From positions 1 to 25,580 of the forward strand of contig CANPZR010000009.1 of assembly GCA_947589175.1 (NCBI GenBank): a DNA stretch of 25,580 bases, given 5' to 3'. A program made the position numbers and the translations under genes. Position 1 is the stretch's first letter; each line of letters starts with the position of its first letter. The notes below the pieces were generated by a model, which did no database searches, had not been told where the DNA came from, and saw only the letters and a list, made by a program, of their open reading frames with translations. Source of the stretch: an uncultured Lachnospiraceae bacterium (GTDB lineage: Bacteria > Bacillota > Clostridia > Lachnospirales > Lachnospiraceae). This document shows, piece by piece, positions 14,388 through 20,913 of this stretch.

Positions 14388-15719
14388 ATGGGCGACAAAC
14401 TGTATGACTGGCTGCATGCGGATCAGTGGGTGAAAAGGAGCGGTAAGACAGAAGAATATTTACAGCAGATCTACCCCAGAGAGGATAAAGAAAAGAGGCG
14501 TCGGCAGTTCTGGAGCGGGAAAATTATTCTGCTTCTGTCGATGGTGCTGGCAGGGATTTTGCTCTTTCTGTACTGTTTTACGGCGGAACCGGCGGAGTCG
14601 ATGCTGAAGGGGGGCGGTCAGGTGCAGAGGCAGGAGGGAGACTCGGTAATCCGAATGACAGTCACGGCTGAGAATGAGGGCGGGAGCTGGAGAAAGGAAA
14701 TGGCGTTTCCGGTAAAGCAGAGGAAATTCACGCGGGAAGAAAAAGCGGAGCTGGAAAAGCAGGTGCATGAGTATCTTATGAAAGCGCTGCCGGGAAAAAA
14801 CGAGTCGCTTAAAGGAGTGACGCGTCCGCTGCAGATGCCGGATCGGGCGATGGACGGAGAGGTGGAACTTGCCTGGTTTACAGACGAGCAGTATCTGAAT
14901 GAGGACGGTTCCCTGAAGCCGGAGAGCATTCCGAAAGAGGGCGCCGATACGGAGATTGTGGCGGAGGCATCCTGTCGGAACTGGACGCACAGCTTTACGT
15001 TCTCCGTTCATCTGGAACCGCCGCGATTTACGGACAGGCAGGCGGCGTTTAAGCAGGTGAGGCAGTCGGTTCTGGAGGCGATGAAAGAGCAGAAGACAAG
15101 TGATATCGTACAGCTTCCCGGTCAGGTCGGGGATATCCGAATCACCTATGAGACCGAAGAAGCCAGATCCTATGCGCCGGTGCTTCTGGCTCTGGGAGCG
15201 CTGATCCTTATGCCCTTTCTCTGGCGGGAGCAGCAAAAGAAAAAGGCGGAGGAGCGAAAACAGCAGCTGTTCTTGGATTATCCGGGAATCGTAAACCGTT
15301 TTATGCTTCTGCTCGGGGCGGGGCTTACGGTTCGAAAATCGGTGGAGCGACTGGCTGCGGAGTATGAGGCGGGCCGCACGGAGGGAGAACCGGTCCGATA
15401 TGCCTATGAAGAGCTCTGCATTATGAACCAGGAGATGCGGGACGGGCTTTCCGAGGGGCAGGCGCTGGAGCATTTTGGCAAGCGCTGCCGGATATTTCCC
15501 TATTTGAAGTTTGCCTCGGTCGTCAGCCAGAACCTGAAAAAAGGCGCGGATGGATTAATGGAAATTCTTGAAAAAGAGTCCATGGAGGCGCTGGAAGAGA
15601 AAAAGCAGCGCGTGCTGCAGATGGGGGAGCAGGCGGGGACGAGGCTGCTTCTCCCGATGATGCTTTTGCTGGCGCTGGTCATGGGAATTATTATGGTTCC
15701 GGCGTTTATGACTATGTAA
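14388..15719 (+). CDS. tadC: TadC-type platform protein with Ig-like extracytoplasmic insertion
   Basis: This 443-residue membrane protein is the second platform subunit. After a charged cytoplasmic N-terminus (1-43) and one helix (45-64) comes an extracytoplasmic region of about 197 residues. A second helix (263-279), the cytoplasmic T2SF core (about 290-415) and a last helix (419-440) follow. Ordinary TadC proteins are near 300 residues and lack such a region. The insert contains NESLKGVTRPLQMPD...LAWF and a second, shorter copy of the pattern at 214-255. It looks like an atrophied bacterial Ig-like fold (inference). GGGAGGAGG precedes the ATG. The role of the insert is unknown; contact with the pilus or cell wall is possible. 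Confidence 0.85.
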   Translation: MGDKLYDWLHADQWVKRSGKTEEYLQQIYPREDKEKRRRQFWSGKIILLLSMVLAGILLFLYCFTAEPAESMLKGGGQVQRQEGDSVIRMTVTAENEGGSWRKEMAFPVKQRKFTREEKAELEKQVHEYLMKALPGKNESLKGVTRPLQMPDRAMDGEVELAWFTDEQYLNEDGSLKPESIPKEGADTEIVAEASCRNWTHSFTFSVHLEPPRFTDRQAAFKQVRQSVLEAMKEQKTSDIVQLPGQVGDIRITYETEEARSYAPVLLALGALILMPFLWREQQKKKAEERKQQLFLDYPGIVNRFMLLLGAGLTVRKSVERLAAEYEAGRTEGEPVRYAYEELCIMNQEMRDGLSEGQALEHFGKRCRIFPYLKFASVVSQNLKKGADGLMEILEKESMEALEEKKQRVLQMGEQAGTRLLLPMMLLLALVMGIIMVPAFMTM

Positions 15720-15765
15720 ACTGTGTACAAAATCAAAAAAGAACAAAAGGAAAGGAGAATTTAGT

Positions 15766-15939
15766 ATGGGTACTTTAAAAAATTTCTTTCAGGAAGAAGA
15801 TGCGGTGGGGGTTGTGGAGATTATTTTAATTCTGGTCATTTTAGTTGCGCTGGTACTTCTTTTTAAGGAGAAAATAACACAGGTGGTGAACAATGCGTTT
15901 AAATCCTTTACAGACGATACGAACAAAATCCTCAAATAG
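15766..15939 (+). CDS. Flp1-family type IVb pilin (major pilin candidate)
   Basis: This 57-residue protein has the small Flp pilin layout: a short polar leader (MGTLKNFFQEEDA), a hydrophobic helix starting VGVVEIILILVIL, and a short polar tail ending TNKILK. E18 is the conserved glutamate near the start of the helix. If it is at +5, cleavage would follow A13 rather than the usual glycine; G15 is nearby. AAAGGAG at 15751-15757 with eight-base spacing is among the strongest ribosome sites in the operon, as expected for an abundant structural subunit. The last 47 bases overlap the start of the DUF5702 gene. Confidence 0.85.
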   Translation: MGTLKNFFQEEDAVGVVEIILILVILVALVLLFKEKITQVVNNAFKSFTDDTNKILK

Positions 15940-17935
15940 TGTGCCCGGCAGCATTACCGTGTTTCTGAGTCTGACGGGAATCCTTATCATGGCGATGCTT
16001 GGCACGCTGCTGGAGACAGCCCGGTACGAGGCCTGCGGCAATCATGCGGAGCGGACCCTGCGGACCTCCGCGGAGGCGCTGCTGGCGGAATATAATCGCC
16101 CTTTATACGATCGCTACGGATTGTTTTTCCTGGAAAATGCGGGGACGCCTTATGAACAGGTAATCGCAGAGTATGCGGGAGATACGTTTGAGGCGGCGGG
16201 CAGGGGAGAGATGGATTTTTTCAGAGGCCAGATCGAGGAGATAAGCGTCACGGACCGGACGTGGATCGGAGATGAGAAGGCGGAGCCTCTGCAGAAGGAG
16301 ATAAGCAGCATGATGATGCGCAGCCTCACAAAAAAGCAGCTGAATAATTTCCTGGGAAAGATTTCGGGAGTTTCGGATACGGAGAGTCAGGCGGAGAAGA
16401 TTGAGGAAACTGTGGAGCAGGAAAAAGAGGCGGCTCAGATGGATGAAGAACTGATAAAGCTTATGAAGCTTGTGGACGGCATTTCCGTATCGGGCGGAAA
16501 GGTAAAGGGAAGCAGGGCTTTTATCAAAATGTTTGTCGTGAAAAAGAAAAAACCGCAGAATTTTGGAGTCACGGAAAAGGCGGTCTGGAAGGCGATGAAA
16601 CCCGGCCTGGACGATACGCCCCTGCATTTTGAGGACATGAATAAGTCCGGTTTTTTAAAGAAGATAAAGCAGGCGCTGGAGCTGACCGATGAGGCGGCGG
16701 CGCTGGCGGACAGCCTGAAAAAAAAGTGGCGTGCGACGGCGGGAAAAAACACGGAATTTGCAGACCACGATAAGAGGATGGGGGAAATTCTCAATAGTTT
16801 TTCCGTGCTGGAAGGCAACAAGAAAATCCTTTTAGAGACTCAGGAGCTGCTTGCCGGGGACGTCGCCGAGGAGACAGGAGAAACCTTGAAAAAACTCTGG
16901 AAAGGTTATGATACGGAAAGCATTGTGTTTGACTACACAGGCGTGGAGGAAAAGGGCGGCGGCGAAAACCCGCTGGACGCGCTGGGCTCCGCCTGGGGAG
17001 ACGGAATCCTCAATCTGGTGTGCGAGAATCCCGATAAGCTCTCAGACAAATCCGTGAACGCTCCGGACAATTTTGCCGCGCTTTATGGGGAGAAAGAGGA
17101 GTCGGAGGATTACGGAAAGCGGGTGGACGCCCTCTCGGATGAGGAGTCGGTGGAACTGTCCGGGGTTCTTGGGGATGTTGGCAATTACGCCATGGATGAA
17201 TTTTGCCTGGATTCCTACATACAGGAACACTTTGACAATTACGCGGAAAGTGGCTCCGGCTGGAAAAGGGCTCTCGATTACCAGTGGGAATACATTGTAA
17301 ATGGCGGGAAATCCGACCGGGCCAATCTGGAGGGAGTCTTAAACCGGATTCTCCTCATTCGGACCGTTATAAATTTTGCGGCGATTTATAAGGACGCGGG
17401 GAAAAAGGCACAGGCCTATGGCGCTGCCGCTGCTGTAGTGGGATTTACAGGCATGGAGCCGCTGATTCGGCTCATGCAGACATTGATTCTGACGGCGTGG
17501 TCGTTCGTGGAAAGCATGGTAGACCTGGCAGGTCTTTTGAAGGGAAGGGATGTTCCCCTTGTAAAGACGCCGTCGGGAATACTTACAACATTTCCTGAAA
17601 TTTTTGCCATTACACGAAGCGCCATTACAGGCCGCGCGGAAAAATTTAAAAAATCCGGGAATAAATCCTTTGGCTATAAAGAATATCTTCTTTTGTTTCT
17701 GGCTGTTTCCGGTCAGAACGTCAGGCGGTACCGGATTATGGATCTGATTCAGTGGGATATGGTGGAGAACGGCTATTCGGAATTTAAACTGGGACAGTGC
17801 GTATTTTCCATAGACGTCCAGGGGAGGTTTTCCTTTCCCTCGCGGTTCTTCCGAATGCCTACGTTGGAGCAGATGCTGGAGAGGAAAATTCAGAGTTATC
17901 CATCCGCCTGCCGGATAAGAGTTTCTTATGCCTGA
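15893..17935 (+). CDS. DUF5702-family pseudopilin-like protein
   Basis: This 680-residue protein is mostly exposed outside the membrane. Near the N-terminus, PGSITVFLSLTGILIMAMLG gives a pilin-like entry: G19 followed by a hydrophobic helix, but with F24 at +5 instead of Glu. Next comes LLETARYEACGNHAERTL, typical of DUF5702. Long charged helical segments (about 150-300, with EEKAE- and KKKK-rich runs) follow, then a hydrophobic stretch near 545-560. Function is unknown; the family occurs in clostridial Tad loci and is likely a large minor pilin or platform-associated protein. The ATG at 15893 lies inside the pilin gene and has AGGTGG upstream. No in-frame ATG after the pilin stop keeps the membrane segment. 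Confidence 0.82.
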   Translation: MRLNPLQTIRTKSSNSVPGSITVFLSLTGILIMAMLGTLLETARYEACGNHAERTLRTSAEALLAEYNRPLYDRYGLFFLENAGTPYEQVIAEYAGDTFEAAGRGEMDFFRGQIEEISVTDRTWIGDEKAEPLQKEISSMMMRSLTKKQLNNFLGKISGVSDTESQAEKIEETVEQEKEAAQMDEELIKLMKLVDGISVSGGKVKGSRAFIKMFVVKKKKPQNFGVTEKAVWKAMKPGLDDTPLHFEDMNKSGFLKKIKQALELTDEAAALADSLKKKWRATAGKNTEFADHDKRMGEILNSFSVLEGNKKILLETQELLAGDVAEETGETLKKLWKGYDTESIVFDYTGVEEKGGGENPLDALGSAWGDGILNLVCENPDKLSDKSVNAPDNFAALYGEKEESEDYGKRVDALSDEESVELSGVLGDVGNYAMDEFCLDSYIQEHFDNYAESGSGWKRALDYQWEYIVNGGKSDRANLEGVLNRILLIRTVINFAAIYKDAGKKAQAYGAAAAVVGFTGMEPLIRLMQTLILTAWSFVESMVDLAGLLKGRDVPLVKTPSGILTTFPEIFAITRSAITGRAEKFKKSGNKSFGYKEYLLLFLAVSGQNVRRYRIMDLIQWDMVENGYSEFKLGQCVFSIDVQGRFSFPSRFFRMPTLEQMLERKIQSYPSACRIRVSYA

Positions 17936-17954
17936 ACATAGGAAGCCCGGGATA

Positions 17955-18088
17955 TCGAGGCGGGAAAGGGTATTCTATCATATTTTCATTGAGAGGGGGG
18001 AGGAATCAGTCTATGGCAATCTTTGAAGAAAAGCATGCTGTTCTGCGAGATTTTTTTTATACAAATAGAATACCCTTTCCCGCCTTGA
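17955..18088. repeat. Long inverted repeat bracketing the TadE-like gene start
   Basis: The arm GGCGGGAAAGGGTATTCTAT (17959-17978) is exactly repeated in reverse complement at 18065-18084. One more outward pair makes 21 perfect base pairs, and with a single G-to-A difference the match spans 24 bases (17955-17978 and 18065-18088). The 86-base segment between the arms carries the ribosome site, start codon and first 17 codons of the TadE-like gene. The right arm is coding (N18-L25), the left arm is non-coding. It is either a site-specific inversion target or a long mRNA stem. Confidence 0.9.
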
Positions 18089-18837
18089 ATTTTGCAAGGA
18101 GAGGGTCATTGACGGTGGAAGCGGCCCTGGTGCTGCCGCTGTTTCTCTTTGCTATGATTCTTCTGGGCTATCTGGGAGTGATGATCCGCTGTCAGGACGA
18201 GGTGCAGTGGGCGATGACGAGGACAGCCAGGGAGGCGGCAGTGGAATATGCGGCTTCAGAAAACCGCGCCTCTGTCAGCCGGGCGGCCTGCCTGTTGAAA
18301 ATGAACCGCTATCTGGGAGGAAGCGGGATGTATATTTCGCTGTTGGATTCCCGGCTGCTTGCGGAGGGAGAGGAAATCGACCTGGTGTCTGAATACCGGG
18401 TGAAACTGCCGTTTCGGCTGCTTTTTGCGGATACCATGAAATTCCGGCAGCGGGTGCATGTCAGGGCGTTTACCGGAGTGGAGTCCAGGGCGGGAGAGTC
18501 AGATGGGAAAAATGACATAGTTTACGTGACTGCTACGGGCCGGGTATATCACCGGAAGCGGAATTGTCCCTATCTGAAACTCAGTCTTTCTCAGGTCAAA
18601 TATGAAGATCTGCCGTCGCTGCGCAATGAGGGCGGGGGAATATACAGAGCCTGTGAAAAATGCAGTTCGGGAAAGGTTTTTTCGGTCGGTCAGGCGGTCT
18701 GGATTACAAATTATGGGGACCGGTATCACAGTTCGGGGGCTTGCAGCAAAATTCGGCGGGATATCCGCAAAATAAAGCTGTCGGAGGCGGGAGGACGCGC
18801 GCCGTGCAGCAAATGCGGCAGCTCGGAAGGGAGATAG
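18013..18837 (+). CDS. TadE-like pseudopilin with tandem YH-x4-C / CxxC modules
   Basis: This 274-residue protein carries a class-III prepilin-like processing site: RRG31 followed by SLTVE, putting E36 at +5, then a hydrophobic helix (AALVLPLFLFAMILLGYLGV). The leader of 31 residues is long. The middle (60-160) is TadE-like. The C-terminus holds two copies of one module: Y179-H180-x4-C185 with C214-x2-C217, and Y238-H239-x4-C244 with C265-x2-C268. The first starts VYVTATGRVYH, as in small metal-binding tails of other secreted clostridial proteins. Zinc binding is inferred. The ATG at 18013 has GGGGGGAGGA upstream; the frame is open further left to 17797, but without a supported start. An inverted repeat brackets the start. 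Confidence 0.85.
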   Translation: MAIFEEKHAVLRDFFYTNRIPFPALNFARRGSLTVEAALVLPLFLFAMILLGYLGVMIRCQDEVQWAMTRTAREAAVEYAASENRASVSRAACLLKMNRYLGGSGMYISLLDSRLLAEGEEIDLVSEYRVKLPFRLLFADTMKFRQRVHVRAFTGVESRAGESDGKNDIVYVTATGRVYHRKRNCPYLKLSLSQVKYEDLPSLRNEGGGIYRACEKCSSGKVFSVGQAVWITNYGDRYHSSGACSKIRRDIRKIKLSEAGGRAPCSKCGSSEGR

Positions 18838-18839
18838 AG

Positions 18840-19274
18840 ATGGAGAGAGAAGTCATAGGGCGGATGATTGCGGGAATTGCGGCATTTTATTTGATTGCAA
18901 TGTCCGTCATTGACATAAGAAAAAAAGAAATTCCCGTGTTTCCGGGCATTGCCTGTACATGCGCCTTGACAGGCCTGCAGGCAGTGGCTGGTGCGGGATT
19001 GCGGGCGAGTCTGGCCGGCGCCGCGATCTCCGTTTTTCTGTGGGGCGTCAGCCGGGTTACGGCAGGCGCGATCGGAGAAGGGGATGCGCTGATTTATGCC
19101 GTCACCGGGGCGGCTCTTGGATTTTGGCTCAATCTGGAATTGCTGGCGGTGAGCTTGTTTTTCTCTGCCGTAGCGGGAATCGCGCTGCTGATAGCCCGCC
19201 GGGTATCCGCGAAATCCCGGATTCCTTTTGTGCCTTTTGTGGCAGTTGGGTACGGGGTGGTGATGCTGCTTTGA
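18840..19274 (+). CDS. Second A24-family prepilin peptidase
   Basis: This 144-residue membrane aspartyl protease has D25 in SVIDIRKKEIP and D82 in GEGD, the canonical pair of A24 peptidases, and four or five hydrophobic helices. It is the short, single-function form without the N-terminal methylase domain of PilD. AAGGGAG, located within the end of the preceding gene, precedes the ATG by eight bases. It lies between two pseudopilin genes that both have a G/xxxxE site. It may therefore process those, while the peptidase at 10795 handles the Flp pilin (inference). Confidence 0.88.
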   Translation: MEREVIGRMIAGIAAFYLIAMSVIDIRKKEIPVFPGIACTCALTGLQAVAGAGLRASLAGAAISVFLWGVSRVTAGAIGEGDALIYAVTGAALGFWLNLELLAVSLFFSAVAGIALLIARRVSAKSRIPFVPFVAVGYGVVMLL

Positions 19275-19720
19275 GACGCGGGGGATATTATACGCTGGAG
19301 GCAGTTTTTGTCATGAGCATTTGCATTTATATTTTAATGGCAATTATGATCGGAGGCTTTTACGCGCATGATTCCCTGGTTCTGGAATCTGAGGTCAATG
19401 AGATGGCTGCCGCGTGGCTGGCGGAGCCGGATGGAACGGGGAACGCGGCGTGGAGCGGGAAAGCGCGAAAAGCGCTTGAGGGGAAATTGTGGCTTATGGA
19501 TGTGAGGAGCGTATCGATAAAGAACAAATGGCAGTCCAAAACGGTTCAGGTGAGCTATGTTCTGCCGGTTTCCTTCGGACTTGTGAAAAAAATTTTGTCA
19601 GGCGGGAAGTCTGTAATGGTTTATGAAACTACACGGGAGGAACTGGTTCCGGCAGAATATATCTGGACATTTGGCAGAGAAGAGGGAGCCGCTGATGCGG
19701 CGGAACGGAGGAAAGAATGA
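19271..19720 (+). CDS. Small TadE/pseudopilin-like protein
   Basis: This 149-residue protein begins at a TTG that overlaps the upstream stop (TTGA), the same coupling style as tadB. A five-residue leader RRGG5 is followed by YYTLE with E10 at +5, a textbook type IV prepilin cleavage site. A hydrophobic helix (AVFVMSICIYILMAIMIGG) and a soluble C-terminal domain follow. Without the TTG start no initiator gives this leader: the next in-frame ATG (19314) falls inside the helix. The stop overlaps the next gene's ATG by four bases. It is probably a minor pilin; no specific family name is recognised. Confidence 0.75.
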   Translation: MRRGGYYTLEAVFVMSICIYILMAIMIGGFYAHDSLVLESEVNEMAAAWLAEPDGTGNAAWSGKARKALEGKLWLMDVRSVSIKNKWQSKTVQVSYVLPVSFGLVKKILSGGKSVMVYETTREELVPAEYIWTFGREEGAADAAERRKE

Positions 19721-20913
19721 AGAGTGAGATCTGGCAGGATGGCACGGGCAATTATCTGAAAATACTGGGGGGAGAGATGGATGATTTCAGCGAGAGAATT
19801 TTTTCCTATCAGGATATCCGGGGATTCCTTCCTATGGAAGTGAGAAGGATTAACGGCGAAAAGGAACTGTTTTATCCGATATCTGGAAAGATTACCTTGG
19901 GACAATACCTTTCTCAGAATAATTTTGACAGGGAAGACATCCGGCGTTTCGTGCAGGAAATTTTGGATATGGCGGATCGGCTGGAAGAATATCTGCTGGA
20001 TTGCAATGGGATGGCGTTAGAGGAAGATCTGCTGTTTGTGGATCAAAAGAGCGGGGAGCTGGAGGGAGTTTATGCTCCGGGTGAAACGACAGAATTTGTG
20101 CGCGCCCTGGGAGGCCTTTTGGAATCTATCATGGAGAAAATGGATCACAAAAACCGGGAACTTGTTTTTTTTGTGTATGGAATGCACACACTGACCAAGG
20201 AGGCGGGATGCACCAGAGAGGCGCTGAGGGAGTACGTGTCGGAGGAGAAAAAAGCTCCGCGGCCGGAAAAGAGCAGGCCGGGAGAGACAGAGGATCAGCA
20301 GAGGGCGCACGGGCAGGATAAAAAAAATTCGGTGCGCGAGATGCATCGTCCTTCTGGGTTTTCGCAAAATAGGGCGAGAGAGAAGGAGCTGACGGAAAAA
20401 ATTAAAGGCTATATTTTGCCGGGGATAATTCTGATATGCGGTATTTTGTGCGCGGTTATTGTGTGGAACAGCGGAGTTTTCCGAACGGCGGTAACAGGCC
20501 GGATTGACAAAAGCAAGCTGTTTCCGTCCTTTGTTTTTTTGGCTGCTGTCATCGGATACGGCGTTTATCGGACGGTTCCCGGAAAAGCTGATTCCCATAA
20601 AAGGGCGTCAGGGAAAAAGTACCTGATCCGGGAGCGGGAGGAGGACGACAGCAAAAAGGTGTGTCTGATTCCGCAGAAGAGAGCGGGGGAACCGCTGCCG
20701 GTAAAGGAGTTCCCCTTTCGAATTGAAAATGTGAAAATCATGCGGCGGGGAGACCGGATTGTAGTGGTGGATGAGGAGAGCGACCAGGGAAGCTTTGTCA
20801 ATGACAGGCGACTGGTGCCCTGGGAGGAATTTCCGGTGCAGGACGGGGATCTGATCCAGCTGACAGACAATGAGTATATTGTGGAGATTACTCAGTCCTC
20901 ATATGTCATATGA
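19717..20913 (+). CDS. DUF6382 protein with truncated FHA-like C-terminus
   Basis: This 398-residue protein closes the pilus operon. The N-terminal DUF6382-type region (1-170) has GNYLKIL and FLPMEVRRINGEKELFYPISGK. A charged linker (175-230) leads to two membrane helices (231-250 and 269-285) and a cytoplasmic FHA-like tail (about 333-392). The tail retains DEESDQGSFVNDRRL and VQDGDLIQL, matching the second half of an FHA domain. The segment that should carry the glycine-arginine and serine-arginine-histidine phosphothreonine contacts is missing after FPFRI. The family occurs at the end of clostridial Tad loci, where a regulatory or scaffold role is assumed. The 3' end overlaps the convergent gene by 22 bases. 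Confidence 0.8.
   Translation: MKSEIWQDGTGNYLKILGGEMDDFSERIFSYQDIRGFLPMEVRRINGEKELFYPISGKITLGQYLSQNNFDREDIRRFVQEILDMADRLEEYLLDCNGMALEEDLLFVDQKSGELEGVYAPGETTEFVRALGGLLESIMEKMDHKNRELVFFVYGMHTLTKEAGCTREALREYVSEEKKAPRPEKSRPGETEDQQRAHGQDKKNSVREMHRPSGFSQNRAREKELTEKIKGYILPGIILICGILCAVIVWNSGVFRTAVTGRIDKSKLFPSFVFLAAVIGYGVYRTVPGKADSHKRASGKKYLIREREEDDSKKVCLIPQKRAGEPLPVKEFPFRIENVKIMRRGDRIVVVDEESDQGSFVNDRRLVPWEEFPVQDGDLIQLTDNEYIVEITQSSYVI

Noticed and set aside
17797..18012. Longer version of the TadE-like protein starting inside the DUF5702 gene
   Set aside because: The DUF5702 frame is coding there, and the strong ribosome site plus ATG at 18013 fits a normal start. The open frame is kept only as a note for the inversion idea.
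17955..18088. Intrinsic terminator reading of the long inverted repeat
   Set aside because: The 86-base loop and the lack of a T-run after the right arm do not fit an intrinsic terminator, and the right arm lies inside a coding region.
18959..19270. Upstream extension of the small pseudopilin through the peptidase gene
   Set aside because: That stretch codes for the A24 peptidase in another frame. The TTG at 19271 gives a proper prepilin leader.
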